DNA from: Amorphophallus konjac
Taxonomy: Eukaryota; Streptophyta; Magnoliopsida; Alismatales; Araceae
DNA: 64,000 bases
Direction: 5' to 3'
Assembly (NCBI GenBank): GCA_022559845.1
Contig: CM040126.1
Span: 44,262,458-44,326,457 of the forward strand
Shown here one piece after another: positions 10,753 to 21,170 of this stretch (the stretch's first letter is position 1; every line of letters begins with the position of its first letter). The notes under the pieces were generated by a model. The model saw nothing but the letters and a program-made list of their open reading frames with translations, searched no databases and was not told the origin of the DNA. Position numbers and translations under genes: made by a program.

Positions 10753-10781
10753 GGAGTCGTGAGACAGCCTCCCTTATGGGC

Positions 10782-10794
10782 TGAAGGGGGAAGT
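10782..10794 (+). promoter_or_regulatory. Polypurine tract of the copia element
   Basis: TGAAGGGGGAAGT lies directly before the LTR start TG at 10795. It primes plus-strand synthesis. The position immediately upstream of TGTTTTCAGCCC supports the LTR border. Confidence 0.75.
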
Positions 10795-11423
10795 TGTTTT
10801 CAGCCCATGGATGGATGATGAACCTAAAGGTCATAAAAGACAAAAGGCAATAAATGATTTTGTCTTATGTGTGCATCTCTTTTCTTTAGGTCAAGAGAAA
10901 AAAAACATGGGTGAAGTTTTTTGGTCTTGCGGCTGAGAAGTCTCTCTACTATTTTTATTTTTGGGCAAGAAAGCAAAGTGCACAGTGATAGAAACAGAGA
11001 GCTTTGCTGCGGCTGTGTGCACAGTGGTGTGGTTTCTTGCGGTTGAAGTCTTTAGAGCCCCCTTTCCTTCTTCCCGTGACGGCAGGCAGGAGATTGGTTG
11101 GTTGATTGCGGCTGAAGAGAAGTGCAGCGGAGGAGAATACGAGAGAACAAAGAAGGGATTTTTATAATCCGAACAGCATTCTTGCCACAGAAGTGATCAG
11201 GTTTGTAGTGTGTTATTACTGTGATCGAGTGGGAGAGATTCGGATACTATTTATCTCTATTATTCTCTTGTGATTGTAACTCGAGTCTAGACAAGAGACT
11301 CTGAGTTTTTTGTACGTGCATTATTTTTTATAGTAGATCTCCTTCTCTGGCTTGCCCTTAATTTTTTTCCATCACATTGGTGGGATTTTCCACGTAAATC
11401 TTGGTGTTCCATGTCGATGTGTG
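10795..11423 (+). repeat. 3' LTR of the copia element, cut by the CACTA insertion
   Basis: It starts TGTTTTCAGCCC after the polypurine tract and continues without coding potential to the CACTA terminus at 11424. The end of the LTR is not visible. The last three bases, GTG (11421-11423), are the likely target-site duplication of the CACTA element; the other copy is outside the window. Confidence 0.7.
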
Positions 11424-11437
11424 CACTACCAGAAAAG
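11424..11437 (+). repeat. CACTA terminal inverted repeat (left copy)
   Basis: CACTACCAGAAAAG directly follows GTG, the likely 3-bp target duplication. Transposase would cut here together with the matching CTGGTAGTG end, which is not in the window. Confidence 0.85.
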
Positions 11438-11439
11438 GC

Positions 11440-11995
11440 GGGATTTCGGACGGCCAGTTTCCATCTGAAATCCGTCTGAAATTCCGTGGGAAGACACTTT
11501 TGTAACGAATTTCGGACGGAAATAGGCCGTCTCATATTCTTGGTTTAAAATTTTGGATAGATTTAATATCAGTCACAAATTCCGTCTGAAATTTCACACG
11601 GAAAGATTTCCGTGTGAAATATCGCCTGAAAATACAAATTTCGGACAGATTTAATTTCAGTCACAAATTTCGTCTGAAATTTCACACGGAAAGTTGTCAG
11701 TGTGAAATACCGTCTGAAATTTCCCACAGAACATATTCCGTGTGAAATATCGTCTGAAATTATCCGTCCCAAATACTGTTCCAATATCCGTCTGAAATTT
11801 CAGATGTACAATTTCAGACGGCCTATTACCGTCTCTATTTCCGTTTCAAAATTCAAACGTCTGCGTCTGAATTCCGTCTGAAATTTCAGACGGACTAGAT
11901 ATGTTCAGACAGATATGGAACGGTATTTGGGATTGTACGTTCAGACGGATAAGTGGTCGTCTTTAATTCCGTCTGACATTTCAGACGGATCTGTC
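11440..11995. repeat. Subterminal motif cluster of the CACTA element
   Basis: The 10-mer TTTCAGACGG and its complement CCGTCTGAAA, with small variants (such as TTTCACACGG and TTTCGGACGG), occur many times in both orientations and are densely packed. In En/Spm-type elements such subterminal clusters bind the TNPA-type protein during transposition. The density and mixed orientation fit that role here. Confidence 0.8.
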
Positions 11996-12000
11996 TGGAA

Positions 12001-12144
12001 ATCCATCCGAAAAATTTCCATTAATTTTTTTAAAAAATACAAAATTATTTTGAAAAACCCGTTAAAATTACATCAAAAATTAATCAAACTAACGTATTGA
12101 AAATAAAACACATAATAAGAAACTGAACACGAATCCCTTGCTGA
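12001..12144. other. AT-rich 3' flank of the CACTA gene
   Basis: AT-rich sequence between the subterminal cluster and the final exon; presumably 3' UTR of the minus-strand gene. No other structure seen. Confidence 0.4.
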
Positions 12145-12415
12145 TCAAATATCCTCCACATCGTCCATATCCTCCTCCCTGCCCTGCTCATATCCTCTGT
12201 CGCCGCCCGCAGAAGGATCCTCCTACATTAAAAAAATAATAACATTCATTCATAGATAAAAAAATTAGTGCGAAGATAAATTAAATATTTTATTACATTG
12301 CATAAATTGAAATCAAACATAATATCAAATCGATAACTGCATAGATTTTATAGACCCCAACTAACCTAGTTGTCATCAGTATTTTAAATTAATTACATTT
12401 AGATACTGCACTTTT

Positions 12416-14770
12416 GAGCGCTGGGTCCAAATCGGGTATCCGATTTAGATTCTGCCAGTTCTCACAAGTCACTTTTATCTCCCAAGTCATGTTGGAACAA
12501 TCGGCACATCGATCAGACTGGTATTTCATTGTTTAAACCCCCGGACTTGACTTCTTTAATTTTAAACTAAGTGTATTTATAAAATACACTTTTGAGCATC
12601 GGGCCCAAACCATATATCCGATTTGGATTCCGACAATTCTAACAAGTCACTTTCATTTCCCAGGTCCTGTTGGAATGATCGACATGTCGATCAGACATGT
12701 ATTTTAGATTTTAGACTCCCCAACCCCTACTTATCTATCTTTTAAATTAATTACATTTAGAGAATGCACTTTTGAGCGTCGGGCCCAAACCAGATATCCG
12801 ATTTAGATTCCGTCAGTTCTGATAAGTCACTTTTATCTCCCAGGTCCTGTTGGAATGATCGGCATGCCAATTAGACCGGTATTTCAGATTTTAGACCTCC
12901 GAACCCGACTTCTTTAAATTTAAACTAAGTGTATTTATAAAATGCACTTTTGAGCGCTGGGCCCAAACCGGGTATCCGATTTGGATTCCGCCAGTTCTCA
13001 CAAGTCACTTTTATCTCGCAGGTCCTGTTGGAACAATCAACACGCCGATCAAACCGATATTTCATATTTTAGACCCTCGGACCCCGACTTCTTTAATTTT
13101 AAACTAAGTGTATTTACAAAATGTACTTTTGAGCGTCGGGCCCAAACCAGATATCCGATTTGGATTCCGTCAGTTCTGACAAGTCACTTTCATCTCCCAG
13201 GTCCTGTTGGAATGATCGATACGCCGATCAGACATGTATTTATGATTTTAGACCCCCAACCCCTACTTATCTGTCTTTTAAGATAATTACATTTAGAGAA
13301 TGCACTTTTGAGCGTCGGGCCCAAACCACATATCCGATTTGGATTCTGTCAGTTTTGACAAGTCACTTTCATCTCCTAGGTCTTGTTGGAACAATTGGCA
13401 CACCGATCAGATTGGTATTTCAGATTTTAGACCCCCGAACCTGACTTCTTTAAATTTAAACTAAGTATATTTACAAAATGTACTTTTGAGCGCTGGGTCC
13501 AAATCGGGTATCTGATTTGGATTCCGCCAGTTCTCACAAGTCACTTTTATCTCCTAGCTTATGTTGGAACAATCGGCACGCCGATCAGACCAGTATTTCA
13601 GATTTTAGACCCCCGGACCCCGACTTCTTTAATTTTAAACTAAGTGTATTTACAAAATACACTTTTGAGCGTCGGGCCTAAACCAGATATGCGATTTGGA
13701 TTCCGTCAGTTCTGACAAGTCACTTTCATCTCCGAGGTCTTGTTGGAACGATCGACACACCGATCAGACATGTATTTATGATTTTAGACCCCCCAACCCC
13801 TATTTATTTAAATTTTAAATTAATTACATTTAGAGAATGCACTTTTGAGCATTCGGCCCAAACCAGATATCCGATTTGGATTCCGTCATTTCTGACATGT
13901 CACTTTCATCTCCCAAGTCATGTTGGAATGATCAGCATGTCGATCAAATCGGTATTTCAGATTTTAGACCCCCGGACCCCGACTTCTTTAATTTTAAACT
14001 AAGTATATTTACAAAATGTACTTTTGAGCGTCGGGCCCAAACCAGATATCCGATTTGGATTCCGTCAGTTCTGACAAGTCACTTTCATCTCCCAAGTCCT
14101 ATTGGAACGATTGACACGTCGATCAGACATGTATTTATGATTTTAGACCCCCAACCCGTACTTATCTGTCTTTTAAATTAATTACATTTAGAGAATGCAC
14201 TTTTGAGCGTCCGGCCCAAACCAGATATCTGATTTGGATTCCGTCAGTTTTGACAAGTCCCTTTCATCTCCCAAGTCGTGTTGGATTGATCGGCATGCCG
14301 ATCAGACCGGTATTTCAGATTTTAGACCCCCGAAATCCTGAATTAAATGAATTCTTCTAAACTAAGTTTTGAAAACACACTTAGTTTTGAATCGAGTTAT
14401 TTGAGCGTCGGGGTCAAACCGGATATCCGATTTAGAATCTGTCAACTCTCACAACTCACGTCTACCTCGCAGGTCATGTTGGAACGATCGGCACGCTGAT
14501 CAGACCAATATTTCAGATTTTAGACTACCGAACCCCGAATTATATGAATTCTTCTAAACTAAGTTACTTTTGAAAAGACACTTACTTTTGAATTGAGTTA
14601 TTTGAGCGTCGTGCTTAAACCGGATATCCGATTTGGAATCCGTCAGCTCTCACAACTCACGTCTACCTCGATTGTCATGTTGGAACGATCGACACACCGA
14701 TCATGCCAATATTTTACATTTTGGACCCCCGAACCCCAAATTTTCTCAATTCTTCTAAACTAAGTTACTT
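12416..14770. repeat. 179-bp tandem repeat with three-unit higher order, inside a CACTA intron
   Basis: The anchor GAGC recurs at 12416, 12594, 12774, 12952, 13131, 13310, 13488, 13667, 13847, 14026, 14205, 14403 and 14604, that is, a spacing of 178-180 bp ten times and then 198 and 201. Each unit holds a GTATCCGATTTGGATTCCG-like core. Units fall into three types by linker and by CGGGTATCC...TTCTCACAAG versus CAGATATCC...TTCTGACAAG, in the order A-B-C repeated three times (A units at 12416, 12952 and 13488, 536 bp apart). The array lies in the last intron of the minus-strand gene. Confidence 0.85.
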
Positions 14771-16277
14771 TTGAAAACTAACTTAGTTTTGGAATTAATT
14801 ATGAATATAATTGAGTAATTCTGTCAAAATAAAAACATAATAAACACGGACCTGATGGGCCTGTGCCGTGGTGGTGGTGGATCCATGAGGGAGAATTGCC
14901 ACCTGGGAGAGGAGGCTAGTGATGGCCTGCAACATGGTTGCCTGCTGGCTAGACATCTCCTCTCGGATCTGCCGCATCTGCTGCTGCAAATCATAAATCT
15001 CCGATCTGACGATGTCTCTGACGTCGCTGGTAGAAGTACTGGGGGCAGGTGGAGGTATACTAAAGGCACTGTTACTGGTTTGGGCAGAGCCTGAACTTGC
15101 ACACGATGATATCACCGTGCTAGAGTCTAGGCTCTCCCCAAAACCATATAGCCGACCTTTCTTCGGTACGCCAGTTGCTGCCACCCATTCCGCTAGATCG
15201 AACTCTGGCTGCTGCGTGTCTCCCTCCTCGTACTTCTCTGTCACAGCTCTGCTATATGTTTCCTACAAATTGAATAGCTTGACTAGTCAATTTCATATGA
15301 ATCGATCCGATTTAAATGAACGGTAGAAGTTGCATATGTAGATAAACTTACCGCTACTGAGTGAGCTCTCTCACTCACAAATTGATATGTCCCCTTCTTT
15401 TTGTGTGTTCTATCGAACACCTCGAGGAACGACAGAGCTCGATTAAGCTCCACAGCATGTTATACAATTCATAGTAAAAAAACGTCATATATATTAACAA
15501 AATGTAAGAAGATAAATTGAAACATTACTTACCATTTTTTGTTTATGAGCCGTGAAAGAGACGAACCCACTCATATGTAAATTTGCACTCGGTTGTGACG
15601 CCCTGTTTGCTTTGGCTTTTCGGGACTTTTCTATCCAGTTGGGGTCGACAAATTTGTCACATGCTATGTCCCAATCCTCCTTCCTCATCCATAGAGGGCG
15701 GTGCTCCTTCCACAGTTGTTCGTCTTCACTCCCACCAGCCTTATTTTTAGCGTGTTCTCGGGCCTCATGTACTTTCCTTTAGAAATTTGACTTCATACTA
15801 GACTCCCAGGCAGAACGACATCTCGCCGCGTCATGTCCACTCATGAATTGATAAGTCCGCTGTAAATAAATTAAGTTTCACACTTAGTATACTGTTGGGA
15901 ATTGAGTTTGGAAAATACTTGAATTAAATGATGTAATTACTTACTGAGAACATGTCCCATAAGTTGTCGCGGACGGCCATCGGAAATTCTTTGAAAGAAG
16001 AAACTGGCCCGGGCACATGTGCCATTACTAGTTGGGTTGAATGATGGACAACATCGTAAGGTTTAAATTTCTTACTGCAATTGCAAATGTCAAAATATTC
16101 ATATTAGACAGTTGAAGGCTAAATAATGAATGTAATAACCTTATAAATTTACCCGGAGATCCAGCACGGGCGACGTCCATCATGGGCCGTGCCTCCCTCG
16201 TGACGACTGCCGGCATCGTAAAGTGGCTGAGTGGTGGGGGTGTGCCCTGTACAAGTGGGAGGTGGTGGGAGGGCTAC

Positions 16278-16823
16278 TTAATTAATTTTTATAAGTAGAA
16301 TAAATATTTTACTAAAAATTAAAATATACATACCTACAGCGGAGGTGGTGGGGGTGGCGCATGTGGTCGTGCGGGGAGGGGACTGTGAACTATAAGAATT
16401 AAATACCATAAGTAAAATGGATATTTTGATGAAAATTAAAATATACATAATTGGAAAAATACTGGACCTGTAAGAATTAAATTTCATAAGTAAAATGAAT
16501 ATTTTGGTGAAAATTAAAATATACATACCTGCAACGGGAGGTGGTAGGGGTGGCGCCTGTACAACATGTGGGAGGGTATTGGGACCTGTAAGAATTAAAT
16601 TTCATATGTAAAATGAATATTTTGCTGAAAATTAAAACATACATACCTGTAGCGGGAGGTGGTGGGGGTGGCATATGTACGATAGGTGATGATGCACTGG
16701 GACCTGTAAGAATTAATTTTCATAAGTAAAATGAATATTTTACTGAAAATCAAAACATACATACATGTAGCTGGAGGTGGTGGGGATGGCGCATGTACAA
16801 GTGGTCGTGAGCCGACACTTGGA
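16278..16823 (-). repeat. Tandem exon-intron units encoding a proline-rich linker
   Basis: On the minus strand, units of about 130 bp repeat: an intron start GTATGTATGTTTT, about 70 bases of intron ending TTCTTACAG, then an exon beginning GTCC and ending CACCACCTCCCGCTACAG or similar. Three clear exons are 60, 57 and 57 bases long, all multiples of three, so skipping or adding one keeps the frame. In one phase they encode alternating Pro/Val/Ala-rich text. A degenerate unit (around 16450) and two further diverged units follow. The first unit is only about 10 bases from the gypsy insertion. Confidence 0.65.
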
Positions 16824-16833
16824 CCTATAAGGA

Positions 16834-17577
16834 TGGATAGGGGAAATCTCACCGCCCGTACGGAGAGGCCAAACGAGGTCCAAACCAGACCGAACAAGGC
16901 TCAACTCCTCAAAGTGGCAGCCCTCGGGCCCACTTATTATGAAGCCCAAAAATTCACTCGGTACAAGCGCTTCCTAGGCGGCCTTCGGGTTGGGAAGTCC
17001 GAGCATCAGTCGATCAGGAAAGCTCCCTTGGAGCCCCCTATTCCTTGTCCCGACCCAGCACTTATCACTCGGGAGACCACTCCTGAACAAGTGCCATTCG
17101 CTCGGGCTCACTGATGGAAGCTTAATGATTCGGCCGTTGCGAATCCTTTAACGGTAGGAAGCTCAATGGGACAAGAAAAACCAAGAGTCCACGCGCCGTA
17201 AGGAGCCCGCATGAAGGACATAACCCCCCTGGAACCCCTCCGCTTACGGGGATCAATTCGCACAACCGGCCACTATTTAAACAGGACATGCCCTACTACG
17301 ACAAGAGAGCTTAAGTAAGCTTAAGCACGCCTAAGTAAGTCTGAGCAGGAACCACTTCACCTTTTGGTGGAGAGGAATCTCGCGCTCCCACTTTCCTCCC
17401 AACTCTCATATTCACATCTGTGCTCTACTACCTGTGCTGACTTAAGCATCGGAGGGTCTTCCCCGGGAATCTATCCCTCGGCACCTCTGACTAGTTTCCC
17501 TTCTTGCAGTTTATACTTCAAGGGTATGTGGTCATCTTCCTCCCCGCTCAGGAGCAGCGCGAGATCGCCCCTCTTCA
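16834..17577 (+). repeat. 5' LTR of the Tat-type element
   Basis: It starts TGGATAGGGG and ends TTCA two bases before the primer-binding site; 744 bp. Its first 626 or so bases are repeated at 26940-27564. The start is fixed by the purine tract preceding the 3' copy. A TATTTAAA box lies at 17274-17281. Confidence 0.85.
17274..17281 (+). promoter_or_regulatory. Candidate TATA box in the LTR
   Basis: TATTTAAA about 300 bases before the primer-binding site, conserved in the 3' LTR at about 27380. A plausible LTR promoter element. Confidence 0.4.
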
Positions 17578-17579
17578 TC

Positions 17580-17596
17580 TGGCGCCGTCTGTGGGA
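17580..17596 (+). promoter_or_regulatory. tRNA primer-binding site
   Basis: TGGCGCCGTCTGTGGGA begins two bases after the LTR and is identical to the site of the minus-strand Tat-like element (7681-7697). It would pair with the 3' end of the primer tRNA. Confidence 0.85.
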
Positions 17597-17613
17597 AACG
17601 CTCAAAGAGCCAT

Positions 17614-19332
17614 CATGGTGCGAAGAAGTTCTGGCAGGAGGACTGCCATCGATACGGGAAAAGCACTGGTAACAAAAGGAAGGCGCACCTTCCCTCCCCA
17701 CGGAGCATTCCCCATCTGACAACCAAGCCAACGAGCTACCTCCATCGGTGGCGGGGGAACAACTTCCCGGCGGGAGCACCGACGCCCTCCAAACCCTCAA
17801 CTTAAAACTGGATGTCCTCGTGGATCTCATGAGGGCCCAGGCGGCCAGGGAGGAGAAGTCACAGCTCCCCAGGAAAATCCCCCCACATAGAGATACCTCC
17901 CAGCACATTGCTGGAGGCCGTTTCACCCTCCGGGGGTAGCGACTCATTCGCAATCCCGTCAGGAGGACCATCGCACGCCCCTCCTCCGGAGCAAGAAGCC
18001 TCCTCAACCCCGAGGAGGGAGAAGACCGGAGCACGCCGACTATTTCTGGACGCCGAGGCATCTGCGGTGCGTTGAGGTAGCGTGCAGGCGCGCGCCCCTA
18101 TCTCCTCGGGACACCGACAACTGAAACTCTCTCTCCGGCTGTGAGACTTCCAGAGGCGTTTCGCAGAGCAAGAGCGCGCTCTCCGTGCCTTGCAAAAGAC
18201 CTCTCCTAAGGAGGACGAGGAGTGATCCCCATTCTCCGACTACATCCTGAAGGCATAGATATCTTCTAGAATCTCACTTCCGACCTTCAAGTCGTACGAC
18301 GGCTAGGGAGACCCGGCCGACCATTACGACAGCTTCGATGCCCTGATGACCTTGCGTGGGGCGTCCGATGTGATCAAGTGCCGAGCATTCGTGACCACTC
18401 TGGTTCAGGGCGCTTATGCTTGGTTTAGAGCCCTCGCCCCCGGCAACATCCACAACTTCAAGCAATTCGGGCGAGTATTCAAAGAAAGCTTCGCCAGCAG
18501 CGGTCCGCCCCGGTCAGTGGCGGGATTACTGGCCCTCAAATAGAAACAAGGGGAGAAGTTAAGGGCTTATATCAACCGATTCAAATCGAAAGCCCTTTGC
18601 ATCCCCCGCCTGGATGTGGCCTTTACTATCACTGCCCTGACCGAGGGTACCCGTGATGAGAACCTATGGCGCAAGCTAGTGCTTCATCCCCCTACCTCCC
18701 TCGCCGAGCTAGTGACCTTGGGTCTACGCCATGTCGAGTGCGAAGAAGTACTCAGCGTCTGCCAAGGCACAAACGGCTCGGGTCGGGAGGGGGACAAGAA
18801 GAGACCGTCAGAGCAAGGGACGGGACAAGGAAAGAGGCGGAACTAGGACGGAGATTGAAAAGAGCCGCTCCGAAAGTATGAGCGGTATACCCCACTTACC
18901 ACCCCCGTCTACGAGATCTATGAAGACATCAAGGGATCGGGTCTCCTCAACCAACCTGAACCTATGAAGACCAAGCACCGCAATCGCCGCAAGCACTGCC
19001 TGTTCCATAGCGACCACGGGCATCACACCAGCGAGTGCTACCAACTTCAAGATGAGATCGAGCGCATCATCCGTCAGGGACACCTATCTCGGTATGTGTC
19101 CGGGCAAAAGGAAGACCGAGGCGCCGCTGAAGAGATTGATAATGCCCCCCGTGGAGTCCACATCAACGTCATCGCGGGCGGGACGGCATCAGGCGGAGAT
19201 AGCAGCCGAGGAAGAAAGCGTCACACCGAGCGGGCGAGCCGGACCTCTACTGAGGCATCTGCAGCCCTGTAGGCTAGCAAACCACATGCCCTGGTATTCT
19301 CTGACCAGAACCTGGAAGGGCTAACCACCCCG
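17614..19332 (+). pseudogene. Tat-type gag, with stops
   Basis: The frame opens at ATG 17614, stops at about 17719, and recognisable capsid coding resumes near 18290-18760: AFVTTLVQGAYAWFRALAPG, FGRVFKESFA, then CIPRLDVAFTITALTEGTRD. A basic linker and a Tat-type zinc finger CLFHSDHGHHTSEC follow (about 18997-19038). Stops include one at 18541-18543. Gag would form the particle. The same capsid plan is found at 5768-7351. In-frame stops and a poor N-terminal part make this copy non-functional. Confidence 0.75.
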
Positions 19333-19893
19333 CACGATGACACTCTTGTTATATAGGCTACAATAAACCATTGTAACATGGACAGAATCTTAGTCGACAA
19401 TGGTAGTGCCCCTGATCTATTGTCCTATGAATGTTTCCTCAAAATGGGAGAGAATCCATCTAAACTCCGCCCGATCCGAACCCCCCTCTGTGGGTTCAAC
19501 GGCCAAGCTACTTATCCCGAGGGAGCACTGAGTCTGCATGTTACTATCGGCACCCCGCCCAAAACCGTTACGGTTATGGTAGACTTCATCGTGATTCAGG
19601 GGATGACGGCATACAACGCCATCTTTGGCCGAGGCATTCTCAGCCGAATGAAAGCGGTGCCCTCAACCTTTCACCAAAAGATGAAGTTCCTGACCAAATA
19701 TGGCGTGTGGGAAGTTCGAGGTAACCAGGCATTGGCTAGACGATGCTATATAGTCTCGGTTGACGCCACTAGGCCGGAAGGGAAGAATAAAGGGATAGAG
19801 GAAGCCGAGGAGGGACATGCAACGTCTGAGCCTGGCGGCGAGTTGCTAATGGTCTTCCTTAACGGTGACCCGACCCTAGGAGTAAAGATTTGA
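19333..19893 (+). pseudogene. Aspartic protease of the Tat-type element
   Basis: The catalytic region reads ILVDNGSAPDLLSYECFLKMG at about 19387-19449: the active-site triad is DNG rather than D-S/T-G. Further family features follow: LCGFNGQATYPEGALSLH, DFIVIQGMTAYNAIFGRG and FHQKMKFLT. Together with gag and pol it would be one polyprotein; in-frame stops precede it (19354) and follow it (19891). Confidence 0.75.
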
Positions 19894-21170
19894 GCCGAGC
19901 TCCCACTTGAGGAACAAGAGAAATATAAAGATTTTCTTGCGCAGTACATCCGAGTCTTTGCATGGTCTGATGAGCACCATCCCGGGATCCCAGGAGACGT
20001 GGTGATGCACAAGCTCAACCTCGACCCGACGGCAAAGCCAGTACAACAGCGCAGAAGAAAGCACTCCCCACAGAAGCAAGCGGTCATCAAAGAGCAAGTC
20101 ATCAAGGGGCAGAAGACTGGCCTCTTTCGCCCGATTCTGTACCCTACATGGCTCGCCAACGTCGTCCTAATACCAAAAGCTTCTGGGAAATGGCGGATGT
20201 GCGTGGATTTCATCGATTTCAACCAGGCTACCCCGAAGGATTCCTATCCATTGCCGAGCATCGATCAATTGGTCGATTCAACCTCTGGCAACGAGCTGCT
20301 CAGCTTCCTGGACGCCTACTCCGGCTACCATCAGATCAGGATGGACCCGGAGGACATTGAGAAGACTGCCTTCATCACCGACTTCGGCGTACACTGCTGC
20401 ACCCGGATGCCGTTCGGGTTAAAGAACGCTAGAGCAACATATTAAAGACTGATCTATGGCATTTTCAAAGGGCAGCTCGGTCAGAACGTCAAGGCCTATA
20501 TTGATGACATGCTCGTCAAAACGCCCAAGTCTGAAGACCACCTCGCTGACTTAGCTGCTGAGACGTTCGACACCCTTCTGAAGCACAACATGAAGCTCAA
20601 TCCCGCCAAGTGCGCCTTCGGAGTAAGATCCGGGAAGTTCCTTGGCTTCCTGGTAACTCAGCGCGGAATTGAGGCCAACCCCGATAAGGTTTAGGCCATC
20701 CTGAACATGCGGCCACCCACCTGCATCAAGGACGTCTAGCGCCTTACGGGGCGATTTGCTACGCTCAACTATTTCCTATCTCGGGCGGCCAAACGTTGCC
20801 TACCCTTCTTCAAATTGTTGAGGGGACCCAAAATGGCATCTGCTACATTCGCCTGGGACGCGGAATGTCAGAAGGCATTCGTCGAACTCAAGGAATTCTT
20901 GGCCTCACCCTCGGTGCTGTCCAAGCCAGTCCAAGGCGAAGCTCTACACCTCTACCTCTCGGCAACCCCTTCTACTGTAAGCTCGGTCCTGGTCAGGAAC
21001 GACGCAGGAGTCGAGAGACCAGTTTACTACGCTATCAAGGTGCTTAATGAGGCCGAAAGAAGGTATCCCGCAACCGAGAAACTCGTGCTAGCGTTGGTTA
21101 CCTGGGCCAAGCGCCTCCGACCCTACTTCCAAGGGCACCCCATCATCGTATTGACCGGCGAACCCTGAAG
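19894..21170 (+). pseudogene. Reverse transcriptase and first RNase H
   Basis: RT motifs appear in order: KQKTGLFRPILYPTWLANVVLI, GKWRMCVDFIDFNQATPKD, YPLPSIDQLVDSTSG, LSFLDAYSGYHQI, FGLKNARATY, the catalytic YIDDMLVKT (about 20500-20526) and GIEANPDKV. The first RNase H (20820-21165) shows FAWDAECQKAFVELKEFL, LYLSATPSTVSSVL and ERRYPATEKLVLALV. Stops at 20443, 20692 and about 20737 fall at positions where the family has Gln. A one-base indel near 21160 moves the frame. The enzyme would copy element RNA; it is inactive here. Confidence 0.85.

Larger units (their letters stand above)
8599..11423 (+). mobile_element. 3' half of a Ty1/copia retrotransposon
   Basis: The order integrase tail, reverse transcriptase, RNase H, polypurine tract, 3' LTR is that of Ty1/copia. 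The 5' part is lost at the junction with the Tat-like element at about 8598. The 3' LTR starts at 10795 and is interrupted by the CACTA transposon at 11424. The remaining LTR end would lie right of the window. Confidence 0.85.
12145..16823 (-). pseudogene. CACTA-encoded Transposase_24-type protein, multi-exon, 5' end lost
   Basis: Read on the minus strand, plausible exons with GT-AG borders are: a proline-rich exon array (16823 to 16278), 16258-16154, 16074-15945 (VMAHVPGPVSSFKEFPMAVR), 15859-15533 (WMRKEDWDIACDKFVDPNW, then KAKANRASQPSA and SGFVSF: the Transposase_24 core), about 15452-15352 (LSFLEVFDRTHKKKGTY), 15262-14852 (137 codons ending in a Gln-rich coiled coil) and 12222-12145 (26 codons, acidic tail DMDDVEDI and stop). 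Phases agree where checked. The intron between the last two exons is about 2.6 kb and is filled by the satellite-like array. There is one in-frame stop in the core exon (just before KVHEAREHAK). The likely role is a DNA-binding accessory transposition protein. The start is missing. Confidence 0.7.
11424..16833 (-). mobile_element. CACTA (En/Spm) DNA transposon, left end to the gypsy insertion
   Basis: The terminus CACTACCAGAAAA at 11424 is the classic CACTA inverted-repeat end. It is followed by a subterminal region packed with a TTTCAGACGG / CCGTCTGAAA motif in both orientations, and then by a minus-strand, intron-containing gene of the Transposase_24 type. The gene's upstream part and the other terminus are missing because the Tat-type gypsy element inserted at 16834; they should lie beyond the right edge. 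No TNPD-type catalytic transposase is visible in this part. Confidence 0.85.
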
